NCBI GenBank assembly: GCA_001931535.1
Contig: CP016211.1
Location: forward strand, 12,880,377-12,944,376
Direction: 5' to 3'
DNA: 64,000 nt
Origin: Minicystis rosea
GTDB taxonomy: Bacteria > Myxococcota_A > Polyangia > Polyangiales > Polyangiaceae
Position numbers and translations under genes: made by a program. Numbering within the stretch: the first letter of the stretch is position 1; the number at the start of each line of letters is the position of its first letter. The notes beneath the pieces were generated by a model. It saw only the letters and a list, made by a program, of their open reading frames with translations, was not told the origin of the DNA and made no database searches. This document shows, piece after piece, positions 1 to 9,273 of the stretch.

Positions 1-1898
1 ATCTGGGGGATGAGCGCGAGGGGCACGAGGGAGATGGCGCGATCGGGCGTGCGCGCCCACGCGGAGATGCAGAGCCCGACCGAGAGGCCTGCGAGGGACG
101 TGAGCACCGTCGTGACGAACAGCTCGAGGTTGCCCTCCATCAGGAGGCCCATCGCGGGGAAGCGCACGTCGGTGCCGATCACGGCGATCATGGCCGCGCT
201 CTGCGCCGCGACGATGAGCGCGAGCACCACCATCTTCGAGAGCACGTAGGCGCCCACGCCGAGGCCGGCGAGGCGCTCGCGGCGATAGACGGCCGACTCC
301 TTGGCGATCTCGCGCGCGGCGTTGATGATCCCGAACCACACCGCCACCGTCGACATCATGAAGAGCACGGTCTTGGCGTCGTACGAGTTCGCCTTGGGCC
401 CGACGATCGCGTCCGAGCGCATGGCGAGCGTCATCAGGTAGGCGATGATCGGCGCCTGCGCGAGCAGGATGAAGAGGTTCTTCGGATCGCCGAGCATGAG
501 GCGGACGTAGCGCCGTGAGAGCACGAAGAGCTGCCGCGGCGCCGAGATCCCGCGGCGGCGTGGGCGCGGGGCGCGGCGCCTTCCCGTGGTGGGGGGCGCG
601 GCGTCGGCGAGGCGCCGATCCACGACGGCGGCGAAGGGCGAGCGGCGGTAGCGCATCTCCCACAACTCGGCGAGGCTCGGCGGGCGCGCGCTCCCGAACT
701 GTTGGTGAAAGGCGGCGAGCTCGGACGCGAGATCGGCCTGCGCGATCGCCCATGCGCTGGGATCGCGCGGATCGGCGAGGCCGTCGAGCTTGCCGTAGAT
801 GTCGGCGAAGTCGTTGCCCGACACGCGAAAGAAGGCGAGCGCCTGCGCCGGAGGGCCGAAGTAGACGACGCGCCCTTCGGAGAGGAAGGCCACGTGATCG
901 CACTGCGCGATGTTGGCGGTCGCGTGCGTCACGAGCACCACCGTGCGCCCCGCGTCCGCGAGGCGGCGCAGGGTGAGCATCATCTTCTTTTCGAGGCCGG
1001 GATCGAGGCCGCTCGTCGGCTCGTCGAGGAAGAAGAGCGAGGGATCGGCGAGCAGCTCGGCGGCGATGCTCACGCGCTTGCGCTGGCCGCCAGAGAGCTG
1101 GTCGATGCGCTTGTGCCGGTGCGCGGTCATCTCCACGTCCTCGAGGACGCGGGCGATGCGCTGGGCGATCTCGGAGCCGCTCGTGTCCGCCGGCAAGCGC
1201 AGGCGCGCCGCGTAGGCGAGGGCGCGATCGACCGTGAGCTCTTTGTGGAGCGTGTCGTCCTGCGGGACGTAGCCGAGCAGCATGCGGTACGCGTCGAGGT
1301 GCTCGTAGAAATCGTCGCCGTTGACGAGCACGCGGCCCTGGCTCGCGGGCGCGTAGCCGGCGAGCGCCTTCATCAACGTCGACTTGCCGGCGCCGCTGCC
1401 GCCGACGAAGGCCACGAGCTCGCGCGGCGCGATCGACACCGACGCGTCTCGCAGGATGTAGCGGCCCCACCGCACCTGCTGCCCGAGCCTGATGCCGTCG
1501 ATGCGCAGCGCGCCCGCTTGCTCGTGCTGCGCGAGGCCGGTCCCGTCGTAGACCAGCTTGTAGGGCCCGAGCTGCACCACCGCGCCGGGCGCGAGCGGCG
1601 TCACGCGCGCCACCCGGCGCCCATCGACGAACGTGCCGTTGGTCGATCCGAGATCGCGGATGGTGTGCCCGCGCGCGGCGCGATCGATGGCCGCGTGATG
1701 GCGCGAGACGGCGGGGCTCGGGAGCTCGATGTCCGCGCCGCTGCGCCCGAGGATCGTGGTCGGCCGATCGAGCTGATAGCGACGCACGACCGCGCCGCCC
1801 AGCGCGGTGCTCGTGGCCGCGGTGTCGGCGAAGACGGTCTGGCTCGCGGGGCCGAGGCCCGCGGCCGCCGCCGGCTGATTCGGAGGGAATGGCTTCAC
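1..1898 (-). CDS. FHA-domain ABC-2 type transporter, ATPase-permease fusion (C-terminus cut by window edge)
   Basis: A half-transporter with ATPase and permease in one chain. From the GTG at 1898 the order is an FHA domain (about residues 40-105, with SRHHAAID and GSTNGTFVDGRRV), an ABC ATPase with Walker A GGSGAGKST, signature LSGGQRKR and Walker B FFLDEPTSGLD, and then an ABC2-type membrane domain whose helices run off the left edge. FHA domains bind phosphothreonine, so regulation by the Ser/Thr kinases common in this genome is an inference. This is the ABCG-like layout also seen in cyanobacteria and myxobacteria; the substrate is unknown. The gene diverges from the sigma-factor operon at 2063. 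The start is chosen because FHA homology begins soon after it; the ribosome-binding site is weak. Confidence 0.88.
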   Translation of the reverse strand, partial: MKPFPPNQPAAAAGLGPASQTVFADTAATSTALGGAVVRRYQLDRPTTILGRSGADIELPSPAVSRHHAAIDRAARGHTIRDLGSTNGTFVDGRRVARVTPLAPGAVVQLGPYKLVYDGTGLAQHEQAGALRIDGIRLGQQVRWGRYILRDASVSIAPRELVAFVGGSGAGKSTLMKALAGYAPASQGRVLVNGDDFYEHLDAYRMLLGYVPQDDTLHKELTVDRALAYAARLRLPADTSGSEIAQRIARVLEDVEMTAHRHKRIDQLSGGQRKRVSIAAELLADPSLFFLDEPTSGLDPGLEKKMMLTLRRLADAGRTVVLVTHATANIAQCDHVAFLSEGRVVYFGPPAQALAFFRVSGNDFADIYGKLDGLADPRDPSAWAIAQADLASELAAFHQQFGSARPPSLAELWEMRYRRSPFAAVVDRRLADAAPPTTGRRRAPRPRRRGISAPRQLFVLSRRYVRLMLGDPKNLFILLAQAPIIAYLMTLAMRSDAIVGPKANSYDAKTVLFMMSTVAVWFGIINAAREIAKESAVYRRERLAGLGVGAYVLSKMVVLALIVAAQSAAMIAVIGTDVRFPAMGLLMEGNLELFVTTVLTSLAGLSVGLCISAWARTPDRAISLVPLALIPQ

Positions 1899-2062
1899 GC
1901 GGCCTGTGCCGGTTTCAACACAGCCCGCCGGAACGAGCAAGCCTCGCGTGCGCGATGCGCGCGCCAATGTGTCGATATCGTTGATGGTTGTGGGCGCGCT
2001 TCGCGCCGGCGCATTTTCTTTTCAACGCCGCGTCCGGACCGGTGTTCTAGGCCTCGAAAGCG

Positions 2063-2683
2063 ATGGCAGACGTGGTCCCGCTCCCAATCGTCCCGCGCGA
2101 TTCGTCGCGCGGTGCCGCGCTCGGTGAGCGATCGGACGACGATCTGATGCGGCTCGTGCGCGCCGGCCGAGCGGAGGCGCTGGCCGTGCTCGTGCATCGT
2201 CATCTAGGCAGGCTCGCGGGCTTCTGCACCAAGCTCCTCGGCGATGCCACGCTGGCCGACGAGGTCTGTCAGCAGACCTGGCTCCAGATCTGGACCCACC
2301 GCGCGTCGTATCGAGACGAAGGCAAGTTCGTGGTGCTCCTGTTCACCGTGGCCCGCAACGCTTGTCGGAACCAGGCGCGCGCGGCGCGACGAAGGGAGCG
2401 ATGGATCCCCGTCGCCGAGGGACATGGCTTCGAGAGCGTCGCCGACGATCGCGCGGGCGAGCTCGATCGATTGCTCCAGCGCGAGCGGCAGCGTGCGCTC
2501 CTCGACGCGCTCGACGAGCTGCCCGAGCCGATGCGCGAGGCCGTGTTGCTCCGCTTCCAGGAGGACCTCGGTTACGAGGACATCGCTCGGATCGTGGGCG
2601 TTCCGGAGTCGACGCTGCGCTCGCGCGTGCACCTCGGATTGAAGCAGCTCCGACGTCACCTCGAGAAGGGAGAGAGCCGATGA
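2063..2683 (+). CDS. ECF-type RNA polymerase sigma factor
   Basis: A 206-residue sigma-70 family protein of ECF size. Region 2 lies at about residues 25-95 (ADEVCQQTWLQIWTHRASY, FTVARNACRN) and the region 4 helix-turn-helix at about 140-200 (LGYEDIARIVGVPESTLRSR). It would direct RNA polymerase to a dedicated promoter set when released from its partner. The stop codon overlaps the start of the downstream anti-sigma gene by 4 bp, which is the classic coupled arrangement. The third gene of the operon encodes a caspase-like protease, so this sigma factor probably controls an envelope-stress or proteolytic response. That last step is inference. Confidence 0.93.
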   Translation: MADVVPLPIVPRDSSRGAALGERSDDDLMRLVRAGRAEALAVLVHRHLGRLAGFCTKLLGDATLADEVCQQTWLQIWTHRASYRDEGKFVVLLFTVARNACRNQARAARRRERWIPVAEGHGFESVADDRAGELDRLLQRERQRALLDALDELPEPMREAVLLRFQEDLGYEDIARIVGVPESTLRSRVHLGLKQLRRHLEKGESR

Positions 2684-3519
2684 CCTGCCCGACCGAAGAG
2701 GAGCTGATCGCGTTGCTCGACGGTGAGGCGACCGAGCGCCGCGCCTCCGAGCTGCGCGCGCACCTCGGGCGTTGTCAGGCCTGCCGCGAGGTTTGGGCTT
2801 CGCTCGAGGAGCTCCGCGCGATGCTCGCCGCGCCGCTCATCGGGGTGCCGCTCCCCGGTGCATCCGAGCGGATCCAAATGCGGATCGCCGCCGAGCTGGC
2901 GCCGCGCGTGACTCCCGTGCGCTCGCAGCGCCGCGTCTTCGCGTGGCTCGGCGCCGCGCTGGGCATGGCCGCGGCCGTCGCTGCCGTCGTGGTGATCGCG
3001 CCTCGCAACGGGCTCGATCGCGATGCCGGCATGCTCTCGCCGCGCGGGGACGGCGCCGTGCGATCGCTGCGACGCGACGTGGGCGTCTCGATCTTTCGAG
3101 CGTCCGAGAAGCTCGTGCCCATCGCCGATGGGGAGACCGTCGACGCCGCGACGGCCTATGCCGTCTCGCATCGAAACATCGGTCCCGACGGCTCGGCGTT
3201 CCTCATGGTCTTCGCGGTCGACGCGGCCCACGTGGTTCATTGGATTCATCCGGCGTATCTCGATGCGAAGACCGATCCGGCCTCGGTGTCGCTCGCGCAC
3301 GCCGATCGGGACACGGTGCTCCCCGGCGCCGTGACGCTCGAGGCGCCGGCGCCGGGCTCATTGCGGATCGTGACCTTGATTGGGTCACAGCCGATCCATG
3401 TCTCGCAGATCGAAGCGCTCGCGGGCACGGAGCTCGCGCTCGATCGGCTGCGCGCTCGCTTCGGCGGCGCGGAGGTCTCCGAGATTCACCTCACCCTGCG
3501 GCCCGGGAGCGCACCGTGA
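2680..3519 (+). CDS. Transmembrane zinc-finger anti-sigma factor
   Basis: 279 residues. The N-terminus has the H-x3-C-x2-C signature of ZAS-type anti-sigma factors (HLGRCQAC, about residues 30-37), followed by one membrane segment (about residues 90-110, WLGAALGMAAAVAAVVVIA) and a periplasmic domain of about 165 residues that resembles no sensor I recognise. The ATG at 2680 overlaps the sigma-factor stop, and a GAAGGGAG Shine-Dalgarno sequence precedes it. The expected role is to hold the ECF factor at the membrane until an envelope signal releases it. The end overlaps the next gene by 4 bp, so sigma factor, anti-sigma and protease are translationally coupled. Confidence 0.88.
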   Translation: MTCPTEEELIALLDGEATERRASELRAHLGRCQACREVWASLEELRAMLAAPLIGVPLPGASERIQMRIAAELAPRVTPVRSQRRVFAWLGAALGMAAAVAAVVVIAPRNGLDRDAGMLSPRGDGAVRSLRRDVGVSIFRASEKLVPIADGETVDAATAYAVSHRNIGPDGSAFLMVFAVDAAHVVHWIHPAYLDAKTDPASVSLAHADRDTVLPGAVTLEAPAPGSLRIVTLIGSQPIHVSQIEALAGTELALDRLRARFGGAEVSEIHLTLRPGSAP

Positions 3520-5435
3520 TTCGATGGATCGCTGCGTTCCTGCTCGGGCTCGTGTGCTTCGCCGTCGCCGGTGGTGAGGCCCGCGCCGAAGCGCCCAAGA
3601 GCCGCGCCGTCTTCGCGCTCATCGTGACCAACAACCACAGCATCGAGCTGGGGCGTCCCGATTTGCATTACGCGGACGACGATGGGGTCAAGTACGCCGA
3701 GGTCTTTCGCATGCTGGCGCCCGAGGCCAACGTGCATCTCTTGACCGAGCTCGATCGCGACTCGGCGCTCCTCTTTCCGCACCTCAAGGGCAAGCTCAAG
3801 CCACCGACGCGCGCCGAGGTGACGGCGACGGCGGCGGTGATCGCGCATGCGGTCGCCGACGTGCGGAAGCTGGGCGTCGAGGTCGATTTCTACTTCGTGT
3901 TCGCCGGACACGGAGACGTCGACCACGGCAAGGGGTTCCTCGAGCTGCGCGACAGTCGCTTCACCTCCGACGACGTCGAGGCGCTCCTCAAGTCGGTGCC
4001 CTCCACGCGCGCGCACGTCATCCTCGACAGCTGCAACTCGTTCTTCGTGCTCAACGCGCGCAAGCCCGGTGGGCGGCGCGTCGGTGTCTCCGAGGACGCG
4101 GCGAAGAGCTTGCACGAGCGCTTGCCCAACGTGGGCGTGTTCCTCTCGACGAGCGCCGAGGCCGAGGTGTTCGAGTGGTCGGAGCTGCAGTCGGGGATCT
4201 TCAGCCACGCCGTGCGCTCGGGGATCACCGGCGCCGCCGATGCGAACCGCGATGGCATGGTGAGCTACGACGAGCTGCGCGCGTTCGTCGATCTCGCGAG
4301 CTCCAAGGTGAAGAACCCGCTCTATCGCCCGAAGGTCTTCGCCCGCGGACCGCACGGGCGCGCGGAGCAGCCGATCGTCGTGCTCGCGGGCATCTCGGGC
4401 CGGCGTGTCACCATCGACGCGGAGCCTCGTGTGCGGGTGACGGTGCGCGACGTCGACGAGCTGCCGTGGATCGACGTGCACAAGGAAGAGGGCGCGGCCA
4501 TGGATCTATGGATCCCCGCGCGGGTCGCGGAGCGCGCGTCGATCGAGGAGCGCGACGCCGGAGACCTCGGCGGCGCCCGCGTGCGCGAGCGGCGCACGCT
4601 CGAAGGGCTGTCCGCGGAAGGCCCCATTCGGCTCGCGGACGCGAAGCTGGTGCCGCCGTCACCGTCGATGCGCAGCGCCAATGATGTGCTTCGCAACTTG
4701 TTTGCCGCGCCCTTCGGCCCGCGCGCCATGGCCGCGTATCAGGTCGAGGCGAGCAAGACCTCGGAGCAGGTCTATGGCGTGTCGCACGAAGACGTGGAGC
4801 GGATGAGGCTCTTGCTCGCGCAGGTCGCCGACATCGGCAAGGGGGAGCGTCACCTCATTGCTGCTGTCGGGCTCACTGCCGGTGTTGCCAGCGTGGGCTT
4901 CAGCATCGATTCGTTCGTGCTCGGGGCCCGGTCCCACGACCCATGGCGCTACGTGGACGGCGCGTTGCAGATGACAGGCGCCGTAGCCTCCTTGACCTTT
5001 GGCGGAGTGGCCCTCTTTCATCGCTCGTACGGCGAGCATTTGCATGCGTCGTTCGTGAATTGCATGGCCACGTCGAGCGATCCCGCCAAGGTCGTCGCCG
5101 CCACGGAGCGACGCCTGTTCGAGCTCGCCAATACGAACTTCCGATTGCGGCGTGTCCTTCGCGGTGTGGGGATAGCGGCCGTATCCTTCGGTGGGTTCGG
5201 TTTGACTGCCGCCCTGCTCCCGGGAGGGAAATCGGAGAACAGGAGGAGCTTGATCTATGCGTCCGCGGAGGTGGCCATCGCCGGTGCGTTCGCCATTGCG
5301 TACGGCTTCATCCCCACGCCCGTCGAGCGCATGGCCAATCTCTGGAGCACCGACCCCGCGATCACCCGCATTCCACGCTTCTCCCTCGCGCCCACCATCG
5401 GTGCTGGGACATTCGGATTGCAAGGGACGTTTTGA
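3516..5435 (+). CDS. Exported caspase-like (C14) protease with C-terminal membrane segments
   Basis: 639 residues from a GTG start that overlaps the anti-sigma stop. A signal peptide (residues 1-25) is followed by a caspase-like domain with the catalytic dyad visible: His132 in FAGHGD and Cys173 in LDSCNS. An EF-hand-like loop, DANRDGMVSYDE, follows at about residue 245. The last 200 residues contain about four hydrophobic segments, so the protease is probably tethered to the inner membrane with the catalytic domain outside. Bacterial members are called orthocaspases and usually cleave after basic residues. The target is unknown. Co-transcription with a sigma/anti-sigma pair suggests either regulated proteolysis of the anti-sigma factor or an effector of the response. 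Confidence 0.88.
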   Translation: MIRWIAAFLLGLVCFAVAGGEARAEAPKSRAVFALIVTNNHSIELGRPDLHYADDDGVKYAEVFRMLAPEANVHLLTELDRDSALLFPHLKGKLKPPTRAEVTATAAVIAHAVADVRKLGVEVDFYFVFAGHGDVDHGKGFLELRDSRFTSDDVEALLKSVPSTRAHVILDSCNSFFVLNARKPGGRRVGVSEDAAKSLHERLPNVGVFLSTSAEAEVFEWSELQSGIFSHAVRSGITGAADANRDGMVSYDELRAFVDLASSKVKNPLYRPKVFARGPHGRAEQPIVVLAGISGRRVTIDAEPRVRVTVRDVDELPWIDVHKEEGAAMDLWIPARVAERASIEERDAGDLGGARVRERRTLEGLSAEGPIRLADAKLVPPSPSMRSANDVLRNLFAAPFGPRAMAAYQVEASKTSEQVYGVSHEDVERMRLLLAQVADIGKGERHLIAAVGLTAGVASVGFSIDSFVLGARSHDPWRYVDGALQMTGAVASLTFGGVALFHRSYGEHLHASFVNCMATSSDPAKVVAATERRLFELANTNFRLRRVLRGVGIAAVSFGGFGLTAALLPGGKSENRRSLIYASAEVAIAGAFAIAYGFIPTPVERMANLWSTDPAITRIPRFSLAPTIGAGTFGLQGTF

Positions 5436-5530
5436 TCGAACCACGCCGCGGCTTGGCTCGTAGGGGGCCGCGCCGCTTCTCGTGAGCAACGCGTTTCGAA
5501 GCACGCCATTCATCCACCTTGGAGATCGTC

Positions 5531-6775
5531 ATGACCTCGATCTTTCACGAGCGCTTCCTCCCTCGCGTCTCCTTCCTCGCCGTGGCCTCCGCGCTGTCAC
5601 TCATGCTCGCTGGATGCGGCAGCGATCCCGTGATCGATCCGGCGCTCGCCGCTGCCGGCCGGTTCCCGTCCGAGGTCCCATCGGGGTTCGCGCTGCACGA
5701 TCTCGGCATGATGAATACGCACGCGGGCGTGACCGAGGACTTCACGTTTCATGCGACGGAAGAGACGCGCGCGTTTCATGTCGTCGGCGTGAGCGAGCCG
5801 GACACGTTCGTGCTCTTGATGCGCGCGGTGGCGCCGGATGGAACGGTGATCGTGAATCCGGATGCGCCGGAGGGCGGCGGCGCCATCGTGAATCGCTACA
5901 CGGCCGGCTTCCCCGGGCCGTTCTTGAGCCCCAATCGAGCGGTGCCGCGGCCGCGGGCGGCGGCGACGTTGATCCCGAACACACCGCAGATCGCCATGGA
6001 GCCCGGCGATTGGTCGCTGCGCATGGGCGTCTTCAAGATCGTGTACGACGACAAGGCCAGCGTGTACGCGAACACGGGGCTCGATGCGACGGTGCACGTG
6101 GGGATCGTCGAGCGGCAGATCGATCCGCCGGTGGCGGGGAAGATCGATCTGCTCTTGAGCTTCGCCTCCGACAGCAGCATTTCGGCGGACGATGCGCCGA
6201 CGCATCCCACGTTGCAGGCGGCGCTCAAGCAGGTCGACGAGAGCTTGGGATCGGTGGGCGTTCGCGTCGGTACGGTGACGTATCAGGACATCTCGGACAT
6301 CCCCGACACGATCGAGCTCTCCGGGCCGGCGTGCCTCGGCGGGAGCGGCACCGAGGAGATCTTCGATCTCGCGCCCGAGCCGCCGCCGGGCGTGATGCAT
6401 TTGATCTTCTCGGATCGGTTTCATTGCGAGCTCTCGCCCGATGTGGATCTCGGGGTCGCGGTCGGCGGCATCTCCAACGGCATCCCCGGCATCCCCTTCG
6501 CGCGGCGCGACGGGATGCTGGTCTCCACGAACCTCGTCGATGATTACCCGGGGGATTGGTCGCGCGTGGTGGCGCACGAGCTGAGCCATTTCCTCGGGCT
6601 CTTTCACACGTGCGAGGGGCTCACCGGCGTCTGCGACAACATCGCCGACACGCCCGAGGGCGCGGAGGCGGCCGCGAACCTGATGTTCCCGAACGTCTCG
6701 GCGAGCACCTCGCAGGATCTCACGCCGGAGCAGGGGATGGTGCTCCGGCTGAGCCCGCTCGTTCACCCGATGTGA
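5531..6775 (+). CDS. Lipoprotein zinc metalloprotease (M43-like, HExxHxxGLxH)
   Basis: 414 residues. The signal peptide ends in a lipobox (LMLAGC), so the protein is predicted to be lipid-anchored. Near the C-terminus is the metzincin zinc site HELSHFLGLFH, with three zinc-binding histidines and the catalytic glutamate, followed by a Cys-containing stretch (TCEGLTGVCDNIADTP) typical of pappalysin-like M43 enzymes. The N-terminal half is beta-rich and unassigned. The ATG at 5531 is preferred over one 12 bp upstream because GGAG lies 7 bases before it. It starts 95 bp after the caspase gene in the same direction and may belong to the same regulon. The next gene is convergent and ends 16 bp away. 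Confidence 0.82.
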   Translation: MTSIFHERFLPRVSFLAVASALSLMLAGCGSDPVIDPALAAAGRFPSEVPSGFALHDLGMMNTHAGVTEDFTFHATEETRAFHVVGVSEPDTFVLLMRAVAPDGTVIVNPDAPEGGGAIVNRYTAGFPGPFLSPNRAVPRPRAAATLIPNTPQIAMEPGDWSLRMGVFKIVYDDKASVYANTGLDATVHVGIVERQIDPPVAGKIDLLLSFASDSSISADDAPTHPTLQAALKQVDESLGSVGVRVGTVTYQDISDIPDTIELSGPACLGGSGTEEIFDLAPEPPPGVMHLIFSDRFHCELSPDVDLGVAVGGISNGIPGIPFARRDGMLVSTNLVDDYPGDWSRVVAHELSHFLGLFHTCEGLTGVCDNIADTPEGAEAAANLMFPNVSASTSQDLTPEQGMVLRLSPLVHPM

Positions 6776-6791
6776 TTCGCTCGGATGTGAT

Positions 6792-8867
6792 TCACGTCGA
6801 GGCTTCGGCGCTTTTGCGGAGCGCGAGGCGCTCGGGCGGCGCGAGATCGAGTTGCACGGGCAGCACGATCATCGGCGCGCCCACGTGCTGGAGACGGCGC
6901 TGGATGGTGAATGCGGTCTCGTTGTGGAGCAGGCGGTTCCACGCCGTGTCTTCTTCGAAGATGATCTGACCCGCGACGAAGAGGGCGTGCGGGTACTTCT
7001 CGCGCAGCGCGATGCCGAGCTTCTCCGCCTCGACGGCGACCTCGGTTCCCAGCGCGAAGGCCTTGGAGGAAGGCAGGCCGAGCGCGGAGGCGAAGCGGCG
7101 GTAGGCGTCGAGCGCGTCGTTCGTTCGTTGCTCGAGGCGCTCGACCTCGCTCGCGCCCTTGAAGGTGTCGGAGTCGACGACCGCGATGCTGACGAAGATC
7201 ACGCCTGCGAAGTGGCCCGGGAACATGCGCAGCAGCGTCAGCGTCGCGTGTCGTCCGAGGCCGCCGTAGCCGCCCACGAAGATCACGGCCACCGGCTTCT
7301 CCGGATCGGGCTCGCTCGCGAGCGGCGCGCCGTTGCCGCCGCGGTAGGCCGCGAGCGCTTCGGGGCTGGCCTCGGGGCCGGGCAGATCCTCGTCGAGGCG
7401 CTGGATGGCGCGCCCCACCGCGCCGTAGTGCCGCTTCACCACGAGGCAGAAGGCCGTGAGCGCCGCGGTGATCACGAGCGTCAGCCAGCCGCCTTCGCCG
7501 AACTTCTCGAAGATGGTGATGCCGAGGATGGTCACGCAGAGCAGGCCCGCGATCACGTGCGCGGGGAGGTGCCGCGCCCACGTGGGATCTTCGTGGCGGC
7601 GGCGGATCCAGAAGCGGGCCATGGCGATGTTCGAGAGCGAGAACGTCACGAAGACGTTGATCGAGTACATCACCACGAGGCGCGAGACGTTGCCGTGCGT
7701 GTACGCGAGCAGGAGCGCGGCCGCGATGCCCATGAGGAGCACGCCGTTGCGCATGGTGAGCCGCTCCGAGAGCGCCGAGAACGCGTGCGGCAGCCACGAG
7801 TCGGTGGCCATGTTCGCCATCACCCGCGGGCCGTCGAAGAAGCCCGTCTGCGCGGCCACGAAGAGGAGCGCGCCCTCGCTGAGCAGGGCCGCGATCACGA
7901 AGCCCACCCCCACGTGCACGCCGCCCACCGTCCAGCCGGCGGCCACGCGCTCGAGCAGGTAAGCGTTGAGCGTCTTGTCCTTCGGCAGCGTGGCCGGCAG
8001 ATCGACGAGCAGGTAGCAGAGCAGGATGCCGCCGGCCGTGATGGCGAGCGACGTCGCCATCAGCACCATCGTGCGCTTGGCCGTCTGCACGCGCGGCTCG
8101 CGCATGATCGAGAGCCCGTTGGAGACGGCCTCGATGCCCGTGTACGTGCCGCCGCCCATCGAATACGCGCGCACGAAGAGGAGCAACGTTCCGGCGGTGC
8201 CGAGCGTGCGCACGGTCTCGCCGACGTTGCCGCGCACCTCGGCGCCGGCGTGCCCGATGTCGGCCGCGTGCCCGCCGATGGTGACGATCAAGAGCACCGC
8301 GTGCGTCACCACGAAGACGCCGAAGATCGGCGCGATGGCGGTGACCGACTCCTTCACCCCGCGCAGGTTCATGAGCACGAGGACGGCGAGCCCGAGGAAG
8401 ACGAAGGGCAATTTGTAAGGGAGGAAGGCGTGCGGCAGGAAGCTCCAGATGGCGTCCGCGCCCGACGAGATGCTCACCGTGATGGTGAGCACGTAGTCGA
8501 CGAGGAGCGCCGCGCCGGAGACCACGCCGATGCGCGGCCCGAGCAGCTTGCTGGCGACGACGTAACCGCCGCCGCCGGCGGGGAACTGCTCGATGATGCG
8601 GCTGTACCCGTAGCTGATGATGAAGACGGTGAGCGTGGTGGCGAGGGCCAGGAAGATGGCGAGGCCCGTGTGGGATCCCCCTCGGACATCGACCAGGGCG
8701 CGGTAGGCTTCGTCCGGGCCATAGGCGCTCGACGAAAGACCATCCGCGCCGAGCCCGATCCAAGCGAGGAGCGCGACGAGAGAGAGCTTATGGAAAGCGT
8801 GCGGGTCCTTGACGTCCTTGGGTGCACCCAGGACGGCGCGCCGCACGCGCGCGACGATGCTCGGCAT
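6792..8867 (-). CDS. APC-superfamily transporter, KimA-like (probable K+ importer under c-di-AMP riboswitch control)
   Basis: 691 residues: about 12 hydrophobic segments in the first 470, then a cytosolic C-terminal domain of about 200 residues (VAVIFVGGYGGLGRHATLTLL). The N-terminal motif GLGADGLSSSAYGPDE matches the APC/KUP/KimA group, as does PAGGGGYVVAS. Sequence alone would allow an amino-acid permease. The leader at 8880-9080 is a ydaO-type cyclic-di-AMP riboswitch, and in Bacillus this RNA controls the potassium importer KimA, so potassium uptake is the better call. A GGAGA Shine-Dalgarno sequence precedes the ATG at 8867. Expression is expected to fall when c-di-AMP (a high-potassium signal) is high. 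Confidence 0.85.
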   Translation of the reverse strand: MPSIVARVRRAVLGAPKDVKDPHAFHKLSLVALLAWIGLGADGLSSSAYGPDEAYRALVDVRGGSHTGLAIFLALATTLTVFIISYGYSRIIEQFPAGGGGYVVASKLLGPRIGVVSGAALLVDYVLTITVSISSGADAIWSFLPHAFLPYKLPFVFLGLAVLVLMNLRGVKESVTAIAPIFGVFVVTHAVLLIVTIGGHAADIGHAGAEVRGNVGETVRTLGTAGTLLLFVRAYSMGGGTYTGIEAVSNGLSIMREPRVQTAKRTMVLMATSLAITAGGILLCYLLVDLPATLPKDKTLNAYLLERVAAGWTVGGVHVGVGFVIAALLSEGALLFVAAQTGFFDGPRVMANMATDSWLPHAFSALSERLTMRNGVLLMGIAAALLLAYTHGNVSRLVVMYSINVFVTFSLSNIAMARFWIRRRHEDPTWARHLPAHVIAGLLCVTILGITIFEKFGEGGWLTLVITAALTAFCLVVKRHYGAVGRAIQRLDEDLPGPEASPEALAAYRGGNGAPLASEPDPEKPVAVIFVGGYGGLGRHATLTLLRMFPGHFAGVIFVSIAVVDSDTFKGASEVERLEQRTNDALDAYRRFASALGLPSSKAFALGTEVAVEAEKLGIALREKYPHALFVAGQIIFEEDTAWNRLLHNETAFTIQRRLQHVGAPMIVLPVQLDLAPPERLALRKSAEAST

Positions 8868-8879
8868 GGCTTCTCCAGG

Positions 8880-9080
8880 CGCCTACGGGGTTAGCTGACG
8901 GGCTCGAGCTTGGAGTGCTCGCCGATGCGCGTCGCCGCGCTCGGTTCGCCCCTGGCCCGAGGCGCGTTGCGCGCCCCGTGCCGTTTGGGTCCCCCGCTGG
9001 CCGGCGGTCCGGCCACTCGGCGGTTCTTGTTTTGCGGACGGTGCCGCAGGGGTCCGCTCCCTCACGGGAGCGGCGCGCAT
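8880..9080 (-). promoter_or_regulatory. ydaO/yuaA-type cyclic-di-AMP riboswitch
   Basis: On the minus strand, in order, lie the invariant blocks of the ydaO class: AGCGGGGGACCCAA, then GGGGCGAACCG, then GAGCCCGTCAGCTAACCCCG followed by TAGGCG. They closely match the Bacillus subtilis ydaO leader (AGCGGGGGACCCAA, GGGGTGAATCC, CCGTCAGCTAACCTCGTAAGCG). The 3' end lies about 12 bases before the transporter ATG and next to its GGAGA ribosome-binding site. Ligand binding could therefore act on translation as well as transcription; no U-rich terminator is visible. Boundaries are approximate, because the 5' half of the outer helix was set by eye. Confidence 0.9.
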
Positions 9081-9273
9081 TTCATTCGGGCGCCATCCTG
9101 GTCCCGGCGAACACACCGTGCAAGGTCGCTCGGGAAGAGGCGGAGACGATGGAGGCACGGATACCGAGAGCCCCGAGACATCGATTCCGTGCAAAAGCAC
9201 ATCGAGACCACAAAACGCGCGCGCCCCGGAATCGGAATCCGAGGCGCACAGCGAACGTGATTTCGAGAGAGGG

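Noticed and set aside
702-2147. A 481-codon open frame on the plus strand
   Set aside because: It is antisense to the FHA-ABC gene, reads as low-complexity Arg/Ala/Val sequence and has no domain. Long antisense frames are expected at this GC content.
6852-8894. A 680-codon plus-strand frame
   Set aside because: Antisense to the KimA-like transporter; its sequence is His/Arg/Asp-rich without any family signature.
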